Shown: positions 1 to 6,623 of the stretch, in pieces
Layout of the letters: every line of letters begins with the position of its first letter
How positions within the stretch are numbered: the stretch's first letter is position 1
NCBI GenBank assembly: GCA_903844585.1
Contig: CAIMUD010000159.1
Span: 1-17,360 of the forward strand
Origin: an uncultured Actinomycetes bacterium
Lineage (GTDB): Bacteria > Actinomycetota > Actinomycetes > Nanopelagicales > Nanopelagicaceae
Length of the DNA: 17,360 bases
Reading direction: 5' to 3'
The notes under the pieces: generated by a model
The model's input: the letters and a program-made list of their open reading frames with translations, nothing else
Databases searched by the model: none
What the model was told of the DNA's origin: nothing
Position numbers and translations under genes: made by a program

Positions 1-34
1 TAGTCAGATGCTCTATCCGTTGAGCTACGAGCGC
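1..34 (-). tRNA. tRNA-Arg (ACG), 5' part only
   Basis: Read on the minus strand, the gene begins at 34 with a 7-base acceptor strand (GCGCTCG), then TA, a D-stem GCTC/GAGC around an 8-base loop containing GG, and the first half of the anticodon stem (TCTGA). It runs off the window at the first anticodon base. The loop reads C32, T33, A34. An A at position 34 is in bacteria almost restricted to arginine tRNA with anticodon ACG, so the identity is inferred from this one base and the general match to tRNA-Arg. The 3' half lies outside the window. Confidence 0.88.
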
Positions 35-43
35 GTGCGGTGA

Positions 44-72
44 ATAGTACCTGCTTTTTATAGACCGCCCAA
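44..72 (-). promoter_or_regulatory. Candidate promoter of the tRNA-Arg gene
   Basis: On the minus strand TTGGGC (67-72) and TACTAT (44-49) are separated by 17 bases, and the tRNA 5' end at 34 lies 10 bases beyond the -10 box, a normal distance. The -35 box is a weak match and sits in the last codons of fprA. Only the hexamers and spacing support it. Confidence 0.45.
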
Positions 73-1332
73 ACTTAGCAACTCATTTCGGTCCGCGGCT
101 TTTTTACGTGGTTTTCCAAGCGGTTCACCGCGTGAAATTTCAGTTGCATTGATGTTTTCCCAATGCGATTGTGTGATGACTTTATGTGAACCGAGTAAAT
201 CATTAATATCGCCCGTATTCTTCGGCGAATTTAATTGCTCCACTAATAATTTCATAACATCGGCAGCATCACTCTTATTTGTTCCAATTACACCTGATGG
301 TCCGCGCTTTGCCCATCCAACAACATAAAGGTTATCTTTAACATGGCCATCGGCATTTTTCACTTTACCTTTATCGTAATCAAGGCCAGCAATTGGGGCA
401 GATTCGTAACCAATCGCAGTAATTACAAGTCCACACGCAATAGTAAATTTGTCATCGCATCCGGTTTTTTGGAAAACTACTTCTTCAACTTTGCCATTGC
501 CTTTAATTTCCACGGGAGTTGCAAGGAATTGAAAACGCATCGTGCGTTCGTGGCTAGTTGGTTCCTTCTCGGAGATTAAAAGCATCGCATCAAGATTGCT
601 CTTTGTATCTTTCTCAATTTCATTTCCAGCACGTACGATCGCTGCCTTTATATCGCTCGCTTGCATCAGCACGTTGGTGTGCTCGAGTTTAGGAAGCTCG
701 CGCAGCTCGGGAGAAGTAAACGCGGCATGCTCTGGGCCACGACGTCCACTAATTACTACCTCACGGATTGAACTTTGCTTGAGGGCATCAATTGCATGGT
801 CGGCGGTATCTGTCGGATCAAGTTCAGATGGCTCCAGCGCCAGCATGCGAGCAACATCCATCGCAACATTTCCAGCACCAATTACTACCGCGGTCTGGCA
901 ATCCAAGGCAACTTCAAACTCTTTAAAATCTGGGTGTGCGTTATACCAAGGTACAAAGTCGGCAGCCGAAATAGAACCTGGAAGTTCTTCCCCTGGAATA
1001 CCTAACTTCTTTCCGATGTGTGAACCGGTTGCGATGACAACAGCATCATATTTTTCTTGAAGTTGAGCAAGAGTTATATCTGTACCGAGTTCAACGTTGC
1101 CAAATAATCTAAAGTTTCCGGCAGTTGCAATCTTTTCAAATACTTTTGAAACTGACTTAATTTTTGGATGATCAGGAGCAACGCCACTTCGAACTAACCC
1201 CCATGGAGTTGGTAGGCGCTCAATCGCATCGATTGAAAACTGGAGTTCTTCGCTCTGCAAATTCTGCAACGCCTGAGCAGCAAAATAGCCAGCGGGGCCT
1301 GCGCCCACGATGGCTACTTTGTAGTGCTTCAC
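58..1332 (-). CDS. fprA: FprA-type ferredoxin-NADP+ reductase
   Basis: A 424-residue FAD enzyme of the adrenodoxin-reductase-like class, which moves electrons between NADP(H) and ferredoxin or flavodoxin in the cytoplasm. Visible signs: FAD-binding GAGPAG at residues 10-15, the TPWGLVRSGVAPDHP segment at about 42-56, ATGS at 101-104, a second Rossmann motif IGAGNVAMD at about 151-159, the NADP-contacting RR at 197-198, and the family signature GWAKRGPSGVIGTNKSDA at 339-356. Length is close to other actinobacterial FprA proteins (about 450). The start is a GTG at 1330-1332. No Shine-Dalgarno sequence precedes it, but TAGACT lies 7 bases upstream, suggesting a leaderless message. It follows the polyol dehydrogenase on the same strand after 35 bases. 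Its link to the sugar genes is probably only positional. Confidence 0.93.
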   Translation of the reverse strand: MKHYKVAIVGAGPAGYFAAQALQNLQSEELQFSIDAIERLPTPWGLVRSGVAPDHPKIKSVSKVFEKIATAGNFRLFGNVELGTDITLAQLQEKYDAVVIATGSHIGKKLGIPGEELPGSISAADFVPWYNAHPDFKEFEVALDCQTAVVIGAGNVAMDVARMLALEPSELDPTDTADHAIDALKQSSIREVVISGRRGPEHAAFTSPELRELPKLEHTNVLMQASDIKAAIVRAGNEIEKDTKSNLDAMLLISEKEPTSHERTMRFQFLATPVEIKGNGKVEEVVFQKTGCDDKFTIACGLVITAIGYESAPIAGLDYDKGKVKNADGHVKDNLYVVGWAKRGPSGVIGTNKSDAADVMKLLVEQLNSPKNTGDINDLLGSHKVITQSHWENINATEISRGEPLGKPRKKAADRNELLSLGGL

Positions 1333-1339
1333 AGATACG

Positions 1340-1356
1340 AGTCTAGCGTGGCTAGA
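1340..1356 (-). promoter_or_regulatory. Leaderless -10 box of fprA with overlapping inverted repeat
   Basis: On the minus strand TAGACT (1340-1345) fits the actinobacterial TAnnnT -10 pattern and ends 7 bases before the GTG of fprA, so transcription could begin at or near the start codon. A perfect inverted repeat, TCTAGC-GTG-GCTAGA (1342-1356), overlaps this box. It could be an operator or a weak hairpin ending the upstream operon. No U-run follows it on the minus strand, so a classical terminator is unlikely. No convincing -35 box was seen. Confidence 0.4.
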
Positions 1357-1367
1357 TTGTTGGCGAA

Positions 1368-2366
1368 TTACAGTTTGTTGGGTTCGATTGTCATCTTGCG
1401 GCCGACACCGTTCTTAAACATGTCGACTGCCTTTGCATAATCATCCAAACCAAAACGGTGGCTAATCATTACATCCGCGTTGAGTACACCTGCTGCAAGT
1501 AAGTCACCTGCTCGATCGAAGCTATGAAGCACAGCCATAGATCCTGCAATTGTGATTTCCTTGTTGTAAATCCAGAAGGGATCAATCTCAACACGAGTCC
1601 CGGTATTTGCAACACCGAACTGTAAGAAAGTTCCGCCAGGCATTGTGCGTCCTATTGCATCTTGGATTGCTTGTTTATTTCCAGTGCAATCGATAACAAC
1701 ATCCCAGCCGTATTCAGTTTCAAAATCATTTGCCGAAGTTGCAACACGGGTAATACCCAGAGTTTTTGCGGTCTCAAGGCGTTCTTTATTTACATCGACC
1801 ATAGAAACTGTTGCTGCGCCATTTCGACGAGCGAGTTCCATCATCATCAATCCCATTGTCCCTGAGCCATAAATTAAATAGTTAGAGCCAGGAATACGTG
1901 GAAGAACGTCATACCCACGAACCGCACATGAGAGAGGTTCGATGAGGCTTGCATTCTTTACATCAATTTCTTCTGGAAGAAGGTAAAGATTCTTAACCGG
2001 TGCAGATGTGAATTGCGCTGCTCCGCCTGGCTTTGTTACTCCAATGGCATCCCAGTTTAGGCATAGGTTTCCGCGAGCTCTCTTGCAATAGAAACATTCA
2101 CCACAGTGCAGTGATGGATCCACAGCGACTAGCTGGCCAACTTTGTATTCAGTAACTTTCTTACCGATTTCAATAATTTTTCCACTGAATTCATGGCCTG
2201 GGATGATTGGAAGACTCGGTGCAAATTCTCCTTCGAGAATGTGAAGGTCTGTTCCGCAGATACCTGCAGCTGCTACTTCGACAATTACTTCACGTTCTCC
2301 GCATGTTGGGTCTGGAACAGTCTCAACTGAGATTTGGTTAATTCCTGTGATGATTGCTGCTTTCAT
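1368..2366 (-). CDS. Zinc-dependent medium-chain dehydrogenase, probable polyol (sorbitol/iditol-type) dehydrogenase
   Basis: A 332-residue MDR enzyme that would oxidise a sugar-alcohol hydroxyl with NAD(P)+. Catalytic-zinc residues are visible: C37 in CGTD, H58-E59 in PGHE, and an IEP motif near 152. The structural-zinc lobe has all four cysteines (C88, C91, C94, C102). The nucleotide fold shows GSGTMG at about 167-172. The ATG (2364-2366) directly follows the TAA of the upstream permease with no spacer, with AGGAG 11 bases before it, so translation is probably coupled. Last in the transporter operon, it most likely acts on the imported polyol. Related L-threonine or butanediol dehydrogenases cannot be excluded from motifs alone. 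Confidence 0.85.
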   Translation of the reverse strand: MKAAIITGINQISVETVPDPTCGEREVIVEVAAAGICGTDLHILEGEFAPSLPIIPGHEFSGKIIEIGKKVTEYKVGQLVAVDPSLHCGECFYCKRARGNLCLNWDAIGVTKPGGAAQFTSAPVKNLYLLPEEIDVKNASLIEPLSCAVRGYDVLPRIPGSNYLIYGSGTMGLMMMELARRNGAATVSMVDVNKERLETAKTLGITRVATSANDFETEYGWDVVIDCTGNKQAIQDAIGRTMPGGTFLQFGVANTGTRVEIDPFWIYNKEITIAGSMAVLHSFDRAGDLLAAGVLNADVMISHRFGLDDYAKAVDMFKNGVGRKMTIEPNKL

Positions 2367-3215
2367 TTACTTAACCGCTCCTAATGAGAGTCCACGCACA
2401 AGCTTGTCTTGTGCTACCCAGCCTGCAATTACTACAGGTAGAGAAACCGCGATAGATACAGCTGCAAGGTGTGCAAAGAACAGACCTTCAGCAGTTACAA
2501 ATCCAACGAGATAAACAGGTGCTGTCGCTGCATCGAATCCTGTTACGTTGATTGCTAGTAAGAATTCATTCCATGTAAAGATGAAACAGATAAGCGCCGT
2601 TGCGGAAATACCTGGCATTGAAATAGGGGCAAGAACTCTATAAAGAATCTTTGAAGTTGAAGCGCCATCTAGCTCGGCAGCTTCAACAAGTTCCTTTGGA
2701 ATTTCCTTGAGGAACGAACGAAGCATCCAAACCGAAAGCGGTAGGTTCATCGAAACGTAAAGAATTGAAAGAGCAAAAATGTTATCAAGCGCATGCAACT
2801 TCTGAAGAATTAAATAGAGCGGCAGCAGCGCTGCAATTGGTGGAAGGAACTTTGTTGAAAGAAAAAATGAAAGTACATCTTTGCTCTTATAAATTGGCTT
2901 TATGGAGAGAGCGTAAGCAGCCGGATAAGCAAGCATGAGCACAATCACTGTCGAGATAACTGAAGCAATAACCGAGTTGAGCAAGAAGCTCTTAGCTCCG
3001 GCTTTAAATACTTCGCTGTAATTTTCAAGTGAGAAAGGTGCTGTCCACTTTGGTGGAGAAGTTCCAGCATCTACTTCATGTCGAAAAGAAATAAGCGTGA
3101 TCCAGAAAATCGGGAAGAAGAAAAGCGCCCCTAAAAACCAGGTAAGAGATGTGAGCCCTGTTCTGCCCGCCCATGTGCCGCGCAAAGCAGGCTTCTTTGA
3201 CTTCACTTTGCTCAT
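2367..3215 (-). CDS. CUT1-family ABC sugar/polyol transporter permease, MalG/SmoG-like
   Basis: A 282-residue inner-membrane subunit with about six predicted hydrophobic segments, the first at about 24-44. The EAA loop that docks the ATPase begins at E178-A179-A180 and continues through LDGAS to the PISMPG stretch near 197-202. The C-terminus (DKLVRGLSLGAVK) is typical of MalG-type subunits. The ATG at 3213-3215 overlaps the TGA of the preceding permease in an ATGA arrangement, with GGAG 8 bases upstream, so the two are translationally coupled. It should form the transport channel with the product of 3212-4123. The polyol substrate is inferred from the binding protein, not from this sequence. 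Confidence 0.92.
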   Translation of the reverse strand: MSKVKSKKPALRGTWAGRTGLTSLTWFLGALFFFPIFWITLISFRHEVDAGTSPPKWTAPFSLENYSEVFKAGAKSFLLNSVIASVISTVIVLMLAYPAAYALSIKPIYKSKDVLSFFLSTKFLPPIAALLPLYLILQKLHALDNIFALSILYVSMNLPLSVWMLRSFLKEIPKELVEAAELDGASTSKILYRVLAPISMPGISATALICFIFTWNEFLLAINVTGFDAATAPVYLVGFVTAEGLFFAHLAAVSIAVSLPVVIAGWVAQDKLVRGLSLGAVK

Positions 3216-4123
3216 TTTTCAGACTCCAATAAATCTCTCGTTAATCGAAGTGCAAATGTTGAGAGCAGAATTGTTAAGGCAATAACAATTACGCCGGCTG
3301 CTGCAGCTTCTCCATATTCATATTTTCTAAACATAGTTAAGTAAATTTGATAAGGAATAATTGTTGAATCTGTTCCGGGTCCGCCTTGAGTGATAGTAAA
3401 AACGAAATCCATACTTTGGACGATGTAGATAGTTCCGAGAATGATTGCCAATTGAATGTACTGGCGAAGATGCGGGAAAGTCATACGCGTAAAAATCTGA
3501 CGCGGCCCAGCTCCATCAACAGCAGCTGCTTCAAGAATATCTGGAGCTTGACTCTGCAAACCAGCAAGAATAATAAGCATCATGAAGGGCGTCCATTGCC
3601 AAATCATTGGCACAGCAATTGCAATAAGTGGGTGTTGTGAAACAAAGTCCCAAGCAATAACGCTATCTCCACCAAACTTCTGATAAACCTGAGTGGCAAA
3701 ACCATCGAGAATTCCATATACCGGGTTAAACATGATGTGCTTCCACATAAGTGCTGATGCAACTGGTGTAATTAAAAATGGGGTAATCAAAAGTGTGCGA
3801 ACAATTGCACGTCCTCGAAATTTACGATCAAGTAGAAGAGCGAGCGCCAACCCAAGCAAGGTTGAGAAAAGTACTACCGAAAAAGTCAGCGTGATTGAAT
3901 TCTTAAGTGCTGCGCGCATCGCATCGTCCATTACGACGGTTCTAAAATTTTCAAACCATGCGAACTTAGTCTCATCTGGATGCATGATGTTCCAGTGGAA
4001 TGTTGAAATACCAAGAGTGACTACGAATGGAATCTGAGTCAAAATAATTGTAAGGATCAGTGCAGGGTAAAGCGGCAAACGGCGCTTTCTATTCTCTGCC
4101 TTTGTATGCGTTAGAACTGACAC
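3212..4123 (-). CDS. CUT1-family ABC sugar/polyol transporter permease, MalF/SmoF-like
   Basis: A multi-spanning permease with an EAA loop (LEAAAVDGAGPRQIF) about two thirds along and the FTITQGGPGT segment near the last membrane spans, both typical of MalF-type subunits. The frame is open back to a GTG at 4147, but I prefer the GTG at 4121-4123 (303 residues). AGGGAG lies exactly 6 bases before it, and the extra 8 residues are encoded partly by a duplicated 20-bp repeat. It is separated from the binding-protein gene by 147 bases holding a hairpin and the twin repeats. No ATP-binding protein gene is present in the cluster. Confidence 0.9.
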   Translation of the reverse strand: MSVLTHTKAENRKRRLPLYPALILTIILTQIPFVVTLGISTFHWNIMHPDETKFAWFENFRTVVMDDAMRAALKNSITLTFSVVLFSTLLGLALALLLDRKFRGRAIVRTLLITPFLITPVASALMWKHIMFNPVYGILDGFATQVYQKFGGDSVIAWDFVSQHPLIAIAVPMIWQWTPFMMLIILAGLQSQAPDILEAAAVDGAGPRQIFTRMTFPHLRQYIQLAIILGTIYIVQSMDFVFTITQGGPGTDSTIIPYQIYLTMFRKYEYGEAAAAGVIVIALTILLSTFALRLTRDLLESEK

Positions 4124-4129
4124 AACGCT

Positions 4130-4135
4130 CTCCCT
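4130..4135 (-). promoter_or_regulatory. Shine-Dalgarno sequence deciding the MalF-like start
   Basis: AGGGAG on the minus strand lies 6 bases upstream of the GTG at 4121-4123. For the longer reading from 4147 it would fall inside the coding region, so it argues for the shorter protein. Confidence 0.65.
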
Positions 4136-4143
4136 AAGTAAAT

Positions 4144-4183
4144 GCACTGAGGTACCGCTAATAGCACTGAGGTACCGCTAATA
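4144..4183. repeat. Exact tandem duplication of a 20-bp unit
   Basis: The unit GCACTGAGGTACCGCTAATA occurs twice without a gap or mismatch (4144-4163 and 4164-4183), about two helical turns apart, in the leader of the MalF-like gene. Each unit contains the palindrome GGTACC. It could be a pair of protein-binding sites on the same face of the helix, or a recent replication-slippage duplication. I saw no further copy in the window. Confidence 0.9.
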
Positions 4184-4217
4184 AATCTTAAACGTAGCTA
4201 AATCTTAGTAACCCGAA

Positions 4218-4245
4218 GTGGGTGTAGGAAAACTCCTACACCCAC
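4218..4245 (-). promoter_or_regulatory. Intercistronic hairpin between binding protein and permease genes
   Basis: A perfect 12-bp stem (GTGGGTGTAGGA with TCCTACACCCAC) closes a 4-base loop (4230-4233), 25 bases after the stop codon of the binding-protein gene. No U-run follows on the minus strand. Such hairpins are known in maltose-type operons, where they protect the upstream message or cause partial termination so that binding protein exceeds permease. That role here is inference. A transcription terminator is the alternative reading. Confidence 0.75.
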
Positions 4246-4270
4246 CCGAGCGTCTTTTATTTCGTACTAC

Positions 4271-5611
4271 TTACTTTGCGTACTTCTTTGCAACAACTTC
4301 AGCAAGCTTCTGACCCTTATCGAGTGCAGCCTTTACTGTCTGCTTTCCAGTCATTGCCTTAGCAACTTCCTGAGAAACAGCTGTTCCAAGATCGGCGAAC
4401 TCAGGTACAGCTACGAACTGGATACCTGAAGTTGGACGAGGCTGTACGCCTGGGTTCAATGGATCAGCTGCTTGAAGCGATCCAAGAACTACCTTGTAGT
4501 AAGCACCAGCTGCTGCTGTGTACTTAGCGTTTGCATAAGTTGAAGCGCGCTTTCCGTCTGGAACTGCTGTCCAGCCGAGCTTCTCGCCAACAAGGTTTTC
4601 ATATTCTGAGCTTGTTGCCCATGACATGAACTTCCATGCGTCAGCTTCTTGCTTTGATGCGCCTTCAATTGCGAAAGCCCATGCCCAAAGCCATCCTGAT
4701 GCCTTTGTCTTTACAACTGGTGCATATGCATAACCGAACTTTCCAACGTACTTGGAGAATCCAGTCTTTTCAATTGAACCTGTTGCAGAAGTTGCGTCGT
4801 ACCACATAGCAGCTTTTCCTTGTGCCATTGCGTTATCGCACTCTGTGAAGCCTGCCTGTGTAGGAGCTGGCTCACCGTACTTCTTAAGAAGGTCTACATA
4901 GAATGAAACTGCATCTACGAAAGGCTTTGAATTAACTTGAGCCTTCCAGTCCTTTGTGAACCATGTTCCACCGTATGTGTTAACGACAGTTGTTAGAGGT
5001 GCGAACTGCTCGCCCCATCCTGGAAGACCACGAAGACAGATGCCTGCGATGCCCTTCTTCTTGTCGTTCATCTTTGCAGCAGCTGCTGCAACCTGTGCCC
5101 ATGTTGGCTTCAATGGAATTGTTACGCCAGCAGCCTTAGCAAGGTCTGCACGGTACATAAGCATTGATGACTCACCATAGAAAGGAGCTCCGTAAAGCTT
5201 CTTATCAGAACCTGAAAGGCCCTTGATCATTGATGAGAATACATCTGCCTTGTTCCAAGCTGAATCAGCAGCAACGAGAGAATCAAGTGCCTTGATCTTT
5301 CCTGTGCCACCCCAGTTAGCAACGTCATACATTCCGATAGTCACGATGTCGTACTGACCTGCGCCAGATGCAACGTCCTGAGTTACCTTGTCACGTAGTT
5401 CGTTCTCTGGAAGAACTGTGAAGTTAACTTTGATGCCTGTCTTTGATGTGAAGTTATCTGCAGTAAGTGTCTGGAGATCCTTCATCTGTGGGTTTCCAAC
5501 CATCAATACGTTGATAGTTGAAGCTGCCTTCGCTGGCACTGTTACAGCAACAGATGCCAATCCTGCGATTACGACAGCTGAAACCGCAATTACGCGATTA
5601 CGTGCCTTCAT
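4271..5611 (-). CDS. Extracellular polyol/sugar-binding protein of an ABC transporter, SmoE-like
   Basis: A 446-residue solute-binding protein that would capture substrate outside the membrane for the two permeases. A Sec signal peptide is clear: basic MKARNR, a hydrophobic stretch at about 7-25, and an AKA cleavage site at 27-29. There is no lipobox cysteine, which is unusual for an actinobacterial binding protein. Segments such as GNPQMKDLQ, YDIVTIGMYDV, APFYGESSMLMYR, GICLRGLPGWGEQ and MWYDATSATGS resemble the sorbitol/mannitol-binding SmoE family as I remember it. The substrate is therefore probably a hexitol or related polyol. The start is firm: AGAGGAGG precedes the ATG by a few bases. 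The strong ribosome site, own promoter and downstream hairpin suggest high expression. Confidence 0.92.
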   Translation of the reverse strand: MKARNRVIAVSAVVIAGLASVAVTVPAKAASTINVLMVGNPQMKDLQTLTADNFTSKTGIKVNFTVLPENELRDKVTQDVASGAGQYDIVTIGMYDVANWGGTGKIKALDSLVAADSAWNKADVFSSMIKGLSGSDKKLYGAPFYGESSMLMYRADLAKAAGVTIPLKPTWAQVAAAAAKMNDKKKGIAGICLRGLPGWGEQFAPLTTVVNTYGGTWFTKDWKAQVNSKPFVDAVSFYVDLLKKYGEPAPTQAGFTECDNAMAQGKAAMWYDATSATGSIEKTGFSKYVGKFGYAYAPVVKTKASGWLWAWAFAIEGASKQEADAWKFMSWATSSEYENLVGEKLGWTAVPDGKRASTYANAKYTAAAGAYYKVVLGSLQAADPLNPGVQPRPTSGIQFVAVPEFADLGTAVSQEVAKAMTGKQTVKAALDKGQKLAEVVAKKYAK

Positions 5612-5633
5612 TTTTCCTCCTCTAAGGAATGTG

Positions 5634-5662
5634 ATTCTAGGTAACTCACACTGATATGTGAC
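5634..5662 (-). promoter_or_regulatory. Candidate promoter of the polyol transporter operon
   Basis: On the minus strand GTCACA (5657-5662) and TAGAAT (5634-5639) are separated by 17 bases; they match TTGACA and TATAAT at 4/6 and 5/6. Transcription would begin near 5627, just before the AGGAGG of the binding-protein gene. The arms TGTGA (5630-5634) and TCACA (5646-5650) form an inverted repeat with an 11-base centre spanning the -10 box, a possible operator. Confidence 0.55.
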
Positions 5663-5710
5663 TTTCCCTTTGCAAGAGTTTTGGGCTCTAGCAAACCTAT
5701 TTGTACGTGC

Positions 5711-6472
5711 TTATGCACGTGTGATCCGAAGTCCAGCGGCGCTGAACTTGTTATAAGTGGCTTCATCCATTTCCGAATCTGTAATCACATCTGAGTAAAC
5801 AGATAAATCACTGAACTTAACGAATGAATCAAAACCAAAGCGATTACTCGTCGCTAATAAAATGGATTTGTGAGCAGCTTTGATTGCAGCAGCTTTTGTC
5901 GCACAGCAAGTTGCATTTGGAGCAGTGCATCCATGATCAACTGAAACTCCATTTGCACCCATGATTGCAAGGTCAAGTACCAGCTCTGAAAGCTGACGCG
6001 TTGTCCAGTGATCAGAAGTTGCATCGGTGGTGGATCGAACTTTGCCGCCCAAGAAAATTACTTCAATGTTTTGCTTTTGTAGAAGAACTGCAGCAGTGTG
6101 AATTGCATTTGTTATCACTGTGACTTTACGTTGTGGGTTCCATACTTCTGCAAGTAATTGCATGGTGTAACCCTCATCAAGAAAAATTGTTTCTGCTTCG
6201 CCGATAAAATCAAGAGCCTTCAAAGTAATTCTGCGCTTTTCTTCGATAAATTGAACGCTACGTGTCGCAAGATTTGATTCATACATCGATCCCTCAATTG
6301 GGATTGCTCCACCATGTACGCGGCGAAGAACATTCTTATTTTCTAAATCATTTAAGTCGCGACGAATTGTTTCCACCGTTACGCCAAGAGTTTCCGCGCA
6401 TTCATTTACATCTAGGCGGCCATTAGTGCGAGCATGTGATGTAAGCCATACACGGCGCTCTTCTTGAAACAT
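5711..6472 (-). CDS. DeoR-family transcriptional regulator
   Basis: A 253-residue cytoplasmic regulator. The N-terminal winged helix-turn-helix covers about residues 4-57, with the recognition-helix motif TIRRDL at 35-40 and the family mark RVHGGA at 51-56. The C-terminal sugar-phosphate sensor domain shows FLDEGYTM near 97-104, TNAIHT near 121-126, GGKVR near 142-146 and ATSDH near 151-155. DeoR proteins usually repress sugar operons until a phosphorylated sugar binds. Located immediately upstream of the transporter operon on the same strand, 99 bases before the binding-protein gene, it is the likely local regulator. The ATG at 6470-6472 has only a weak AGGAAAG ribosome site. A palindrome at its own presumed transcription start suggests autoregulation. 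Confidence 0.92.
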   Translation of the reverse strand: MFQEERRVWLTSHARTNGRLDVNECAETLGVTVETIRRDLNDLENKNVLRRVHGGAIPIEGSMYESNLATRSVQFIEEKRRITLKALDFIGEAETIFLDEGYTMQLLAEVWNPQRKVTVITNAIHTAAVLLQKQNIEVIFLGGKVRSTTDATSDHWTTRQLSELVLDLAIMGANGVSVDHGCTAPNATCCATKAAAIKAAHKSILLATSNRFGFDSFVKFSDLSVYSDVITDSEMDEATYNKFSAAGLRITRA

Positions 6473-6507
6473 TTGCGAGACTCTTTCCTAAAGGAATCAA
6501 TTTCAAT

Positions 6508-6528
6508 CGCGGGAGAATTTCTCGCGCG
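6508..6528. promoter_or_regulatory. 21-bp palindrome, candidate DeoR operator
   Basis: Two 10-base arms, CGCGGGAGAA and TTCTCGCGCG, flank one central T; nine of ten positions pair. It begins 5 bases downstream of the presumed -10 box of the deoR-type gene, so it covers the expected transcription start. That placement suits a repressor operator, but it could also be a 5' leader hairpin. Confidence 0.55.
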
Positions 6529-6533
6529 CCTTG

Positions 6534-6562
6534 AGCCTATGTTTCTGTTTAGGTTTGAACAA
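6534..6562 (-). promoter_or_regulatory. Candidate promoter of the DeoR-family gene
   Basis: On the minus strand TTGTTC (6557-6562) and TAGGCT (6534-6539, TAnnnT type) are separated by 17 bases. The rest of the 151-base gap (6473-6623) holds the 21-bp palindrome, two copies of AGGTTTGA (6551-6558 and 6578-6585) and two copies of TTGCCCG (6594-6600 and 6604-6610). Confidence 0.4.
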
Positions 6563-6623
6563 GCCTGTTTTTATAAAGGTTTGATAACGCTTATTGCCCG
6601 AACTTGCCCGTTTGAGCGTGGGC

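Noticed and set aside
542..1060. 172-residue open frame on the plus strand within fprA
   Set aside because: It is antisense to a clear FprA coding region, has low-complexity Ser/Ala-rich content and shows no domain.
4124..4147. N-terminal extension of the MalF-like permease starting at a GTG at 4147
   Set aside because: It is encoded partly by the duplicated 20-bp repeat and has no ribosome site, while the GTG at 4123 has AGGGAG at ideal spacing.
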